From assembly GCF_016056295.1 (NCBI RefSeq), contig NZ_JAECZB010000062.1, positions 56,729 through 120,728 on the forward strand: a stretch of DNA of 64,000 bases, given 5' to 3'. The notes under the pieces were generated by a model. That model saw only the letters and a list, made by a program, of their open reading frames with translations, did not search any database and was not told the origin of the DNA. How positions within the stretch are numbered: the first letter of the stretch is position 1; each line of letters opens with the position of its first letter. Source of the stretch: Atlanticothrix silvestris CENA357 (GTDB lineage: Bacteria; Cyanobacteriota; Cyanobacteriia; Cyanobacteriales; Nostocaceae). Positions 54,403 to 63,908 of the stretch are shown here, in pieces. The translations under genes were made by a program, and so were the position numbers.

Positions 54403-56691
54403 TCACCCTTTTTGATTGAGTGCCTTTTGCAAAGTCAGCAATAATTCATTAATAGTATAGGGTTTCGATAAAAAGGTAGTTACACCAATATCAGCCAATG
54501 CTTTTAGCTTATTGCTCGACATTAGCCCGCTAGTGGCAACAATTTTGACTTTAGGGTTAATTTTCTTCAAGGTGCGGATAGCAGTTAAACCGTCTAATGT
54601 AGGCAACATGATATCTATTAGCACAGCACTGATTTGATCTGCGTGTTGAGCGTATTGTGCGATCGCCTCAATACCATCCCTAGCAATCAGAGTTTGGTAT
54701 TGGTGAGTTTCTAGGGACGTTTTGGTAATATCCAGAATTGCGGATTCATCATCCACAACTAGAATTAGTTCTTCATCTCCTAAAAGTGGTTTAGTTGTTT
54801 CTGTGCTGAGTGTTTCTGTTCCTCCGACTGCTGGTAAATACACTTTAAAGTAAGTTCCACTTCCTACCTCACTGTAAACGTTGACAAAACCACCGTGGCT
54901 TTTCATAATCCCCAGTACAGTAGAAAGCCCCAAACCCGTACCTTGTCCTACATCTTTTGTGGTAAAGAACGGCTCAAAAATTCTATCTAAAACTTCAGCA
55001 GGGATGCCAACCCCCGTATCTGAAACAGTAATTACTGTGTATGGCCCTATCTTGGCTTCTAGGTTCATACGAACATAATTTTCGTCAATAAAAAGATTTT
55101 CCGCAGAGATGGTTAAAGTACCGCCATTAGGCATGGCATCACGGGCATTGACACACAAATTCATTAATACTTGATGGAGTTGAGTACTATCTCCAGAAAC
55201 CAGCCACAAATCTTGTGGAACATCGATAGAAATTTCGATGGATTTGGGAAACGTCTCTTTGAGAATTTTGGCAACTTCTGTAATTAAGTGTCTGATTTGC
55301 AAAGTGATGTGTTTACCCTCTACACCCCGCGCAAACGACAAAACCTGCTTGACTAAATCTGCTCCACGTCTAGCATTAATTTCCAAAATCTCTAATAAAT
55401 GCTGAGTTCGTTCGTCTGCATCCGGAAATTTTAGTGGTAGAAGTTGCGCCCCTGCTAAAATCGGTGTCAGGATATTGTTGAGGTCGTGAGCAATACCACT
55501 AGCTAGGGTACCAATGCTTTCCAAGCGTTGGGCACGAAACAACTGTGCTTCTAATTGTTTCTTTTCGGTAATGTCTGTATCTACAGAGAGAATTGATTTG
55601 GGTTTTCCCCAAGCATCGCTTACCAAACTCCAACGACTCGCAACTAATATTTCTCTATCAGTTTTGGTATTTTTTGTTAACTCGCCTTGCCAGTTTCCTT
55701 TGGTAATTACATTTAACAAAGCTGCTTCAAATTCTGGGGAAGGTTCGTTACATAAAACTTCACTGGCATTTTTACCATAAACCTCGTCAGCCTTCCAACC
55801 ATAGAGATTTTCTGCGCCTTTGTTCCAAAAGAGAATTTTATTTTCTAAATCGCGCACACAGATAGCATCAGTAGTGACATCTAATAATGCTGCTTGTTGG
55901 CGGATTTTTTCTTCAGCTAATAAGCGATCGCGTTGCGCGGCTTGACGCTCGCTGATGTCAATACTGGCACAGGTTATGCCGATGATTTCTTGTGACTCAT
56001 TCCGCAAGGGTTCGACGGTCAAATCGTAATATCGAATTCCTTGGGGAGTGGTGATCGATACTTCTTCTCTAGTACCTATACCGCTGATCAGCACACTATG
56101 TTTAATGGCAGTCAGACGTTCAGCATCTTTAACTGGGATCAAATCGAAATCATGTTTACCCAACATTTCTTCGACTGTCCATCCAGAAATAGGATTATAA
56201 ACCCAGGTATAATTTAACTCTTTGTCTTGGTTGAAAACAAAAATTGGAGAATTTTTTAAGGCAACTCGAAAGCGTTCTTCACTTTGTCGCAATGCATCTT
56301 CTACGCGCTGACGCTCGATCGCATAACGCATGGAACGCACTAACAAGTCCCCAGTGACTTTTCCTTTGACTAAATAATCCTGCGCTCCTTCTTGCATTGC
56401 TCGCAGTGCTAAGGTTTCATCATCTAAACCTGTTAGTACAATAATGGGAGTTGCTTTCGCTTGACGAGTCGCCCTGACAAAAGTTTCCATTCCCTGACTA
56501 TCAGGTAAAGAAAGATCTAACAGCATCACATCAAAGCTGTTGCTAACTAAGCACTCCAGGGCTTGGGATAGTTGCTCAACCGGCTGTAACTCCACCCTTA
56601 CAGCAGTTACTTCCTTTAATAACTCTTGCAATAAGAAAACATCACCAGGGTTATCTTCAACTAACAACACTTTAATGAGTTCACCTGCCAT
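54403..56691 (-). CDS. hybrid histidine kinase (REC-PAS-PAS-HisKA-HATPase-REC)
   Basis: A 762-residue soluble protein. An N-terminal receiver (phospho-Asp59 in VMLLDLSLPD) precedes two PAS domains (about 140-255 and 262-380), HisKA with His402 (GIAHDLNNILTPI), HATPase and a second receiver (LVVDDESAILD, phospho-Asp in AVLIDIMLP) at the C-terminus. ATG 56691 is chosen because GGAG in the previous gene lies 8 bases upstream; ATG 56697 is too close to it. The previous gene ends TAATG, so translation of the two is coupled. It may take part in a phosphorelay with its neighbours. Confidence 0.9.
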   Translation of the reverse strand: MAGELIKVLLVEDNPGDVFLLQELLKEVTAVRVELQPVEQLSQALECLVSNSFDVMLLDLSLPDSQGMETFVRATRQAKATPIIVLTGLDDETLALRAMQEGAQDYLVKGKVTGDLLVRSMRYAIERQRVEDALRQSEERFRVALKNSPIFVFNQDKELNYTWVYNPISGWTVEEMLGKHDFDLIPVKDAERLTAIKHSVLISGIGTREEVSITTPQGIRYYDLTVEPLRNESQEIIGITCASIDISERQAAQRDRLLAEEKIRQQAALLDVTTDAICVRDLENKILFWNKGAENLYGWKADEVYGKNASEVLCNEPSPEFEAALLNVITKGNWQGELTKNTKTDREILVASRWSLVSDAWGKPKSILSVDTDITEKKQLEAQLFRAQRLESIGTLASGIAHDLNNILTPILAGAQLLPLKFPDADERTQHLLEILEINARRGADLVKQVLSFARGVEGKHITLQIRHLITEVAKILKETFPKSIEISIDVPQDLWLVSGDSTQLHQVLMNLCVNARDAMPNGGTLTISAENLFIDENYVRMNLEAKIGPYTVITVSDTGVGIPAEVLDRIFEPFFTTKDVGQGTGLGLSTVLGIMKSHGGFVNVYSEVGSGTYFKVYLPAVGGTETLSTETTKPLLGDEELILVVDDESAILDITKTSLETHQYQTLIARDGIEAIAQYAQHADQISAVLIDIMLPTLDGLTAIRTLKKINPKVKIVATSGLMSSNKLKALADIGVTTFLSKPYTINELLLTLQKALNQKG

Positions 56692-56696
56692 TGCCA

Positions 56697-57122
56697 TTAC
56701 TCCGGTGGCAGTTTTACAATCGCAAACCAAAAATCTTCTATGGACTGTACAATTTTAACGAACTGATCGAAATCAACGGGTTTAGTTATATAACAGTTGG
56801 CAGCAAGGTTATAAGCTTTGAGAATGTCTTCTTCTGCTTGAGAAGTTGTTAAAACCACTACAGGAATTCGCTTGAGAGTAGGGTCAGTTTTGATTTCTGC
56901 TAGTACTTCCCGACCGTCTTTTCTGGGTAGATTTAAATCGAGCAGTACAATATCTGGATGTGGGACTCTAGCATATTTTTCTTGTTTTCGCAAAAATGCC
57001 ATTGCCTCCACTCCATCTTCAACCACATTCAGATTAACAGAGATTTTGCTATCTTCCAGAGCGATTCGTGTGAGTTGGGCATCGCCGGGATTATCTTCTA
57101 CTAACAAAACCTCAATAGGCAT
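56697..57122 (-). CDS. Rcp1-like single-domain response regulator
   Basis: A 141-residue CheY-like receiver. [19 protein letters not shown], phospho-Asp62 ([17 protein letters not shown]) and Lys in ITKPV are typical of the Rcp1/phytochrome-associated class of receivers with no output domain. ATG 57122 is preferred to a GTG at 57143. It lies between a GAF/PAS kinase (whose stop is 203 bases upstream) and a hybrid kinase it overlaps by one base, so it is the likely phosphate relay. Confidence 0.9.
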   Translation of the reverse strand: MPIEVLLVEDNPGDAQLTRIALEDSKISVNLNVVEDGVEAMAFLRKQEKYARVPHPDIVLLDLNLPRKDGREVLAEIKTDPTLKRIPVVVLTTSQAEEDILKAYNLAANCYITKPVDFDQFVKIVQSIEDFWFAIVKLPPE

Positions 57123-57166
57123 AATTGCTGATGTGATATTCACTATTGTTGACCGGGCTGGATATT

Positions 57167-57245
57167 TTTAATTCGTAATTCGTAATTCGTAATGACGCTC
57201 CTGCGTCGCTAACGCTGCGCTAACGTAATTCGTAATTCGTAATTA
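57167..57245. repeat. short tandem repeat (TAATTCG units)
   Basis: Two blocks of the 7-base unit TAATTCG (3-4 copies each), separated by a hairpin-like GCTCCTGCGTCGCTAACG segment. Lies between the GAF/PAS kinase and the receiver gene and is the complement type of 19116-19141. Confidence 0.75.
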
Positions 57246-57324
57246 GTTTTTTGGGAGAATTTTAGGCATTTTTTATAGTGAGTCCAGCGTACTTCGCCGG
57301 GCTGGCTTACTTGGTTGGAAGTCC

Positions 57325-59931
57325 CTAATCCCCAATTCCCTGTAAAGCAGCTTGACCTGCTTGATCTGAAATAGTGAAATAGAAAATTGAGCCTTGACCT
57401 TGTTTTGACTCAACCCAGATACGACCACCGTGGCGCTCTATAATTTTCTTACAAATTGCCAAACCAATTCCAGTACCTGAATACTTACTTCTACCATGCA
57501 AGCGTTGAAAAATCACAAAAATGCGTTCTGCATATTGGCTTTCTATACCAATTCCATTATCGCTCACTGAGAACAACCATTCATTAGTTTGAGTGTTGAG
57601 CGAAGAATTTGGAGTGAGAAGTTCCCCTGCTCCCTGCTCCTCTGCTTCCCCCGTTCCCCTGACTGCTTTAATATGAATTTGTGGTGGTAGTTCCCTACGG
57701 AATTTAATTGCATTACCTATCAGGTTTTGGAAAACTTGTGTCAACTGGGTTGCATCACCCATGACTGTAGGTAAAGGATCATGGGTGATCAGCGCGTCAC
57801 TCTCTTCAATAGCAAATTTCAGATTAGCGATCGCCCGTTCAAAAACTGCTGTACAATCAACCTGCTCGAAGGGTTGCCCACGGGTACTGACACGGGAATA
57901 GTTCAACAAATCGTTAATTAGAGACTGCATCCGCCGCGCCCCGTCCACAGCGTAGGTAATAAACTGTTCTGCGCTGTTGTCTAGCTGGCTCTTATATTTG
58001 CGTTCTAGTAGCTGTAAATAACTAGTCACCATCCGCAACGGCTCTTGCAAATCATGGGAAGCAACATAGGCAAATTGCTCTAATTCAGCATTGGAACGCG
58101 CTAATTCTTGGCGTTGACGAGTTTCTCGTTCTAATAGTTGTGTTTGAGATAGAGCAATCCCAATCTGGTTCGCTAGCTGTTGCAATAACTCCAACTCAAA
58201 GTTACTCCAATGTCGTGGTGAAGCACACTGATGGGCAACTAGCAAGCCCCAAATACCTTCCCTAACAAGAATTGGTACTACTAAATTAGCTTTAACACCA
58301 AACTGCTGAAGAAATTTCCGATGACAGTCTTGAATATTAGCATGTTCAATATCTACAATTGCACTGACTCTTCCTTGACGGTATTTTTCCACGTAGTCTT
58401 GTTGAAAGCAGGGATCGAGAATATTTCTTCCTAGAACTATAGGCCAACCGGGTAGCACCGCCTCTTGTACCACTGTTCCTGACCCATCAGACCAAAGTCT
58501 AAAAATCAATACTCGGTCAGCATGGAGTAGTTTTTGTACCTCTGTAACCGTGGTTTGCAAAACTTCTTCTAGTTGTAAAGATTCACGAATTTTCAGAGTA
58601 ATTTCTGCAAATAATTGCGATCGCAGGTTTTGCTGTTTTAATTCCTCTTCTACACGCTTGCGATCGGTGATATCCATTGTTACACCAATTATGCGAGTGG
58701 GATTACCATCAGGGGAGTAAATTCCCAGACCTCTAGCTAAAATCCAATGAACACTGCCATCAGGCCAAATGCTGCGGTACTCTGCTTCATAATCGCACTT
58801 GTTCTTGAGAGCTTGTTTGATTAAATCTTGCATGTAAAAGCGATCGTCAGGATGAATACATGCCAGTAAATCATTGTGTGAACATGCCGCTTCGAGAGGC
58901 AAACCAAAGTTTTCTTTGCACTGGCTGGATGTAGACAACTCTCCCGTTTGCAAATTGAGTTGCCAAGAACCGAGCTTAGCAGCCTGAAAAGCCAATTTTA
59001 ATTGTTGTTCGCTTTCTTTCAAAGCAGCTTCTACTTGTTTGCGCTCAGTAATGTCTCGTGTAAAACATCGCGTATGGATAAATTTACCATCTTCCCAATA
59101 CACGTTCGAGTGAATCAGAACATGGCGAATTGAGCCATCTTTGCATCGGAGCTGAGCTTCATAATTTTGTAATATTTCATTTCTGCTTAGCCTTTGCAAA
59201 ATGTCTTTAATCACATCGGGGTCAGCATGAAACTCAGTAATAGAATGTCCAACATACTCAGAACGCGTATAGCCTAAAAGATCTAGTTCTGCTTGGTTTG
59301 CCCAGACAATTGTGCCATCTGCTTCGACCCAATGCATCCCCACAGTAGCATTCTCTACAAAATCTCTCAGCTCTTGCTGACTGTGTTTTAATAATGCTTC
59401 TGTTTGCTTTTGTTCGGCAGAAACACGGCACACTTCAGCTAAATTTCGCCTTAGCTCTAATTGAGTGAGAACCTGACGACCGAGAGCTAGCAGTGCATCT
59501 ATTTGTTTTTGGTTCAATTCTCGCGGAACATGGTCAATTACGCAGAGAGTTCCTAACATATCTCCCTTGGGAGTGATTAATGGTACGCCTGCATAAAATC
59601 GTATATATGGATAGTCAGTTACCACTGGATTAATGGCCAACTTTTCATCAGCCAACGTATCCGGAACTACTACAATGTCTCGTCGTTCTTGACAAAGGTA
59701 AGATAAACCTACATTACGGGGCATTTCTGGTACATCCAGCCCCAGTTTTGCCTTAAACCACTGACGATTTTCATCAATAAAATTTACCAAGGCTATGGGT
59801 GTACCACAAATAAAAGCAGCTAACTGGGCAAGATTATCATAAGTTTCTTCGGGTTCAGTATCAAGTATCTGATACTGGCGCAGAGCTGCAAGTCTCACCG
59901 CTTCATCGTTATTAAATTCAATTTTCATCAA
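57325..59931 (-). CDS. sensor histidine kinase with DXCF-type cyanobacteriochrome GAF domain
   Basis: An 868-residue protein with no membrane segment. Order: GAF (about 25-160), PAS (about 185-300), PAS (about 310-430), a second GAF (about 453-603), HisKA with His626 (ASHDLQEPLRMV) and HATPase (DNGIGIES, GTGIGLAIC). The second GAF has the cyanobacteriochrome marks: DPCF at 506-509 (DXCF motif, Cys508), the chromophore-type Cys536-His537 pair, VKANLVVPI and WGLLVAHQCASPRHW. DXCF proteins attach a bilin and use the second Cys for blue-type absorption. That this one does so is inference. First gene of a signalling cluster; its substrate is probably the adjacent receiver. Confidence 0.9.
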   Translation of the reverse strand: MMKIEFNNDEAVRLAALRQYQILDTEPEETYDNLAQLAAFICGTPIALVNFIDENRQWFKAKLGLDVPEMPRNVGLSYLCQERRDIVVVPDTLADEKLAINPVVTDYPYIRFYAGVPLITPKGDMLGTLCVIDHVPRELNQKQIDALLALGRQVLTQLELRRNLAEVCRVSAEQKQTEALLKHSQQELRDFVENATVGMHWVEADGTIVWANQAELDLLGYTRSEYVGHSITEFHADPDVIKDILQRLSRNEILQNYEAQLRCKDGSIRHVLIHSNVYWEDGKFIHTRCFTRDITERKQVEAALKESEQQLKLAFQAAKLGSWQLNLQTGELSTSSQCKENFGLPLEAACSHNDLLACIHPDDRFYMQDLIKQALKNKCDYEAEYRSIWPDGSVHWILARGLGIYSPDGNPTRIIGVTMDITDRKRVEEELKQQNLRSQLFAEITLKIRESLQLEEVLQTTVTEVQKLLHADRVLIFRLWSDGSGTVVQEAVLPGWPIVLGRNILDPCFQQDYVEKYRQGRVSAIVDIEHANIQDCHRKFLQQFGVKANLVVPILVREGIWGLLVAHQCASPRHWSNFELELLQQLANQIGIALSQTQLLERETRQRQELARSNAELEQFAYVASHDLQEPLRMVTSYLQLLERKYKSQLDNSAEQFITYAVDGARRMQSLINDLLNYSRVSTRGQPFEQVDCTAVFERAIANLKFAIEESDALITHDPLPTVMGDATQLTQVFQNLIGNAIKFRRELPPQIHIKAVRGTGEAEEQGAGELLTPNSSLNTQTNEWLFSVSDNGIGIESQYAERIFVIFQRLHGRSKYSGTGIGLAICKKIIERHGGRIWVESKQGQGSIFYFTISDQAGQAALQGIGD

Positions 59932-60421
59932 TTTATTTTTATTAAAAAGTTGTAAAAAAGGTTTAGTTAAGTATTTTGGATGCTTAATGACTGACTTAAT
60001 CTTTGGTTAGATTGAATATCTTGTTACCTGTGACTTTTGGAGAAGTTTTTTGGAATTTTTATTAACAAGTACTTTCAAAAGAGGGAAGCATCTGTCCCAC
60101 ATTTTTGCTATACAGATAACTATAGTGTAAACAAATTAATCAGCACTTTTAGATAAAAAAGTCATTTACGATTATTGAGATATTTTTAGGAAGGTGAAAT
60201 ATAACAGGGAACTGGCATTGGGGCTAATTTTGTCTTCTCTGTTCCCTGTTCCCTATCTCCTGTTCCCGCAGGGCGAACGCACGGGATTTCCGAAACCCCT
60301 ACTGGACAAGGATCTTGATGAAAAAATAGGCTAAATTAGAAAACGCCGAAACCCTTGCCATTGAAGGATTCTTATGCTTTAGATGCGTTTGCCCTGCCTG
60401 TTCCCGCCCCTTCAGGGCTTG
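59932..60421. other. intergenic region, no gene seen
   Basis: 490 bases between hisG (3' side) and the photoreceptor kinase start. A+T-rich at 59932-60190, so probably holds the kinase promoter. The remainder contains CCCTGTTCCC-type repeats and G/C-rich palindromic fragments near 60270-60300 and 60395-60420. Confidence 0.55.
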
Positions 60422-61066
60422 TTAAATCGGCATTAAAACTGTCTCTCGCAGTTTTTCAATTAAATCACTGAGATTACCTGTATTCAGGCGATAACTCAGG
60501 GGATGGGCAATCAATCGCGCCGTGCTTTCATACAAGGTAGTAATCTCAATTAAGCCATTTTCGCGCAAAGTTCGCCCTGTAGAAACCAAATCTACAATCG
60601 CCTCTGACATCCCTGTAATTGGGCCGAGTTCTACTGAACCATACAAGGGGACTATTTCCACGGGTAAATCCAGACTATGAAAATATTCACGAGCGCAATT
60701 GACATACTTAGAAGCAACTCGACCATGAGCTGGTAAATCTAAAGGTGATTTATAAGCACTAGATGCTTTTACTGCCACCGACATGCGACAATACCCAAAT
60801 TGCAAATCAACCAACTGTGCAACTTGCGGCTTTTTTTCCCGCAGCACATCATAACCAATAATACCCAGTTGTGCCTGACCATATTCTACATACACAGGCA
60901 CATCTTGTCCGCGTACCAATAATCCTTTTGCTTGTCCACTAGCATCATGAATTTGAAGTTGGCGGTTTGTTGAATCTAAAAAAGCACTAAAATCCAATCC
61001 TACAGATTGCAGCAGGCGGATGCTATTTTTAAGTAGTTCCCCTTTCGGTAACGCAACAGTCAGCAT
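60422..61066 (-). CDS. hisG: ATP phosphoribosyltransferase HisG (short form)
   Basis: A 214-residue enzyme, the first step of histidine synthesis. The sequence opens [17 protein letters not shown] and includes [16 protein letters not shown] and [16 protein letters not shown], the phosphate-binding loop. The short form lacks the regulatory C-terminal domain and needs HisZ, which is not in this window. Normal length for HisG-S. Confidence 0.93.
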   Translation of the reverse strand: MLTVALPKGELLKNSIRLLQSVGLDFSAFLDSTNRQLQIHDASGQAKGLLVRGQDVPVYVEYGQAQLGIIGYDVLREKKPQVAQLVDLQFGYCRMSVAVKASSAYKSPLDLPAHGRVASKYVNCAREYFHSLDLPVEIVPLYGSVELGPITGMSEAIVDLVSTGRTLRENGLIEITTLYESTARLIAHPLSYRLNTGNLSDLIEKLRETVLMPI

Positions 61067-61189
61067 TCTTTTTCTTGGTATCCTTAGCTATGGACACTTG
61101 GATCAATAGGAAAAACCCCTGGATGCAAGTGTCTTTGTCTTAGCAGTTCATTTATATTGAGAATATCTCTATTGCTTACCACAAGCAGC

Positions 61190-61888
61190 ATGAGAATTTT
61201 ATTAGTTGATGATGAAGTTGAATTAACTAACCCTTTGAGCCGTGTGTTAACTCGTGAGGGTTACACTGTAGATGCCGCTTATGATGGTACAAGTGGCAGT
61301 GAACTTGTGCAAGTAGGCAGTTATGACCTGCTAATTTTAGATTGGATGCTACCAGGAAAAACAGGATTGGAAATTTGCCAGGAATTACGTCGCCAAGGTA
61401 AAGCTACTCCTGTGTTGTTTCTCACAGCCAAAGATACTTTAGATGACCGTGTAAAAGGTTTAGATGCTGGTGCGGATGACTATTTAGTTAAACCTTTTGA
61501 ACTGCGGGAGTTACTAGCTAGAGTCCGCGCGTTATTACGGCGTTCTGGTGTGGAAGTACACAACACTCCAACAGGACATTTAACTGTTGCTGACTTAGAA
61601 CTTGATTTTGAAAACCAAATAGCTTATCGCCAAGGACGGATTATTGAACTATCTCAAAAAGAAAGCCTGTTACTACAATATTTTATGGAACACACTGGAC
61701 AGCTTTTGACTCACGCCCAAATTATGCAAAATCTGTGGCATGATGGCGAACAACCAAGTAGCAATGTGATAGCAGCATTAATCCGCCTACTACGTCGCAA
61801 AATTGAGGTAGGTGATGAAACTCCAATGATTCACACAGTCTACGGTAAAGGTTATCGCTTTGGCACTGCTTCAGTAGAGTTAGTTTAA
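61190..61888 (+). CDS. OmpR-family response regulator (RppA-like)
   Basis: A 232-residue regulator starting at ATG 61190; an in-frame TTG at 61157 is disfavoured. The receiver has Asp7-Asp8 and phospho-Asp51 (LLILDWMLPGKTG) and the conserved KPF; the winged-helix output domain ends in YGKGYRFG. Its sequence looks like the cyanobacterial RppA group, which regulates photosynthesis genes in response to redox. No kinase adjoins, so the partner is unknown. Divergent from hisG. Confidence 0.88.
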   Translation: MRILLVDDEVELTNPLSRVLTREGYTVDAAYDGTSGSELVQVGSYDLLILDWMLPGKTGLEICQELRRQGKATPVLFLTAKDTLDDRVKGLDAGADDYLVKPFELRELLARVRALLRRSGVEVHNTPTGHLTVADLELDFENQIAYRQGRIIELSQKESLLLQYFMEHTGQLLTHAQIMQNLWHDGEQPSSNVIAALIRLLRRKIEVGDETPMIHTVYGKGYRFGTASVELV

Positions 61889-61956
61889 GACTCATCCCAC
61901 CTCTAAAAGTGATGGAATTTCGCGTTTACTGATGACCGTTATTTGGTGACTGTTAC

Positions 61957-62985
61957 TCAGTCATCAGTTAATAATTGATTGGTTTGAATTTGCATTTTTT
62001 CTCGTAATTGTTGAGCTTGCTGATAAACTGCTGCACGTCCTTTACCTGAATTAGTTTCTAAACTTGTTGATTCTAAAGGCTGAATAAAGTAACGCAGACG
62101 AGTTCTCATAGCCCAAACTCCCATCGAGGGAAATAAAATCAAGACCAGCATCAAAGGCGATATAGGTAAAAATGGTAACTTGAATAGTCGTTGTAATTTT
62201 TTAAAATTAATAGTCCAAGGATGCAAGGATTCATTACCAATGCAAACAACTGGCAAAATCGGAATATGATAGCGATCGCTCAGCTGAATAAAACTGACAT
62301 CAAACTTTTCTAGTTGATAGCGTCTTTTCCAACCTTTTAGCGGACCGCGTACACCTTCGGGTGCGTATAGGAGAGTTTTTCTTTGGGCTATGGCTGCTTC
62401 AAAATCATTGAACTCTGCTCGCACACCGCCTAAAACTTGTGACCATTGAGATGGTAGCCACCAAATCACCCAAGGATGCTCAAATAATACTGTATTTGCT
62501 AGGAATTGTACCGTCCATCCTCGTGCATCACCCAATAAATAACCCAAGGTCAAAAAGTCCCACGGAAAGGACATCCCTGCATGATTCATGGCCACAACTA
62601 TTGGCCCTGCTGGCGGTAAGTTCTCAATTTGTTGTAATTCTCCTCGAAAATAATATTTAACAATGGGAGCTACAACTTCTTGACGAAAAGCTTGTTGATA
62701 TTTGGAATTAAATTCACTAACTTCTTTGCGTGGTGAACGACAACCCAAACGCAACCATCGACTCAGCAACGCCAGATAAAATCCGCCAGGAATCAAAAAT
62801 AATCCATATTCCAGCCAATTCCAACCATCTGGATCATCGTGATAATGTTGCCAGTGGCGATTAAATAAAATTAGCCAGCCTGGAGGATACCACAGGCAAA
62901 ACCAATCAAACCAGCTAAATTTATAGCCTGTATTTAATGTTTCTAGTTGACGGTTGAGGATGTTTTCTGAGTATTGATTAATCAC
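61957..62985 (-). CDS. glycerolipid acyltransferase (PlsC-like) with variant active-site spacing
   Basis: A 342-residue protein with two or three hydrophobic segments (about residues 25-42, 58-78 and 280-300). The acyltransferase signature is NHAGMSFPWD: His135 to Asp143 is H-x7-D, not the usual H-x4-D. The later FPEGTR-type motif is APEGVRGP (residues 209-216). It probably transfers acyl groups to lysophosphatidate or another membrane lipid. GTG 62985 is the start; no ATG is close. Confidence 0.75.
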   Translation of the reverse strand: MINQYSENILNRQLETLNTGYKFSWFDWFCLWYPPGWLILFNRHWQHYHDDPDGWNWLEYGLFLIPGGFYLALLSRWLRLGCRSPRKEVSEFNSKYQQAFRQEVVAPIVKYYFRGELQQIENLPPAGPIVVAMNHAGMSFPWDFLTLGYLLGDARGWTVQFLANTVLFEHPWVIWWLPSQWSQVLGGVRAEFNDFEAAIAQRKTLLYAPEGVRGPLKGWKRRYQLEKFDVSFIQLSDRYHIPILPVVCIGNESLHPWTINFKKLQRLFKLPFLPISPLMLVLILFPSMGVWAMRTRLRYFIQPLESTSLETNSGKGRAAVYQQAQQLREKMQIQTNQLLTDD

Positions 62986-63077
62986 AAAACGGGTGCGAAT
63001 TACACAACAATATGGTTAAAGTTATATTTTAGCTTTCGAGCTTGATGATTCGCATCCCACCGTGGAAGTAAAATTAT

Positions 63078-63110
63078 AGATCCCCGACTTCTTTGAGAAG
63101 TCGGGGATCT
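63078..63110. repeat. perfect 15-base palindrome (hairpin)
   Basis: AGATCCCCGACTTCT and its complement around a 3-base loop, in the spacer between the chimeric ars gene stop and the acyltransferase start. A common Nostoc dispersed palindrome; it could end the upstream transcript although it has no T-run. Confidence 0.65.
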
Positions 63111-63167
63111 AAGGCTAAGGCTTTCAGTTTAAATTATCACCACAAAGGCACAAAGTCACAAATAAAT

Positions 63168-63908
63168 TTAAATTAGATCTGTAATTAGCTTGATTACTCG
63201 TTCCTTTACTTCATTTCTAACACGGCGAAATGTTTCAATGGGTTGTTCTTTTGGATCATCAAGTTGCCAATCTTCAAACACATCTCTTAGTAACCATGCT
63301 TCTGGTAAATTGATTCCACAACCACATAAAGAAATCACAGCATTGTAATCTTCAGGATTAAAATCACTTAAAGGTTTTGACTTTTGATTACTCACCATTA
63401 CCAAAGTGTGTCCCTGATTGCCGTAGGAAAGATAACCCCATAGCAATACCATTGCAGTACAAGGAGCAATTCCCAGTAGAATAGTACCGGCAATATAGGA
63501 ATTGGCGATCGCTACTTCGCTACCACGAATTAATTCTGTCCCTGTAATTAACGGACGGAACAACCAACCCAAGAAAAACTGGGCAAATACTACCATCGTG
63601 AATGGTTTAATCAACCAGTTCACCACCAAGGTGAGAATTACAGGTTTTGGGGCACGAATAGCATTGGCAGCTTGAGTAAAATCTATTTTCACCATGATGG
63701 GATACATCATGAAAAACAGACATACTGCAATGGGAATTGACACTTGATAGATACTCATCGCATCCAACGTCACTGCCACCTGTGGAAATAATCTTCCGAG
63801 GGCAATTCCCGCCAAGATGCACAGAAATACCCAAATGGTGAGGTATTTTTCAAAAAAACTCAGATTACTCCCTGCTTGTGCTGGAGATGTATTAGCATTT
63901 GTACTCAT
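63168..63908 (-). pseudogene. chimera of Acr3 arsenite permease (N-terminal half) and ArsC arsenate reductase (C-terminal half)
   Basis: The frame is open for 246 residues but joins two genes. Residues 1-172 are an Acr3-type arsenite efflux permease: membrane helices, GIAPCTAMV with conserved Cys150, and YGNQGHTLVMV. From residue 173 on it is the C-terminal part of a cyanobacterial ArsC (DFNPEDYNAVISLCGCG, VFEDWQLDDPKEQPIETFRRV). The later helices of Acr3 and the N-terminal catalytic Cys loop of ArsC are gone, so neither function is expected to remain. ATG 63908 is preferred because GGAG lies 9 bases upstream; ATG 63917 is the other option. It is either a deletion fusion or an assembly artefact. 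Confidence 0.8.
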
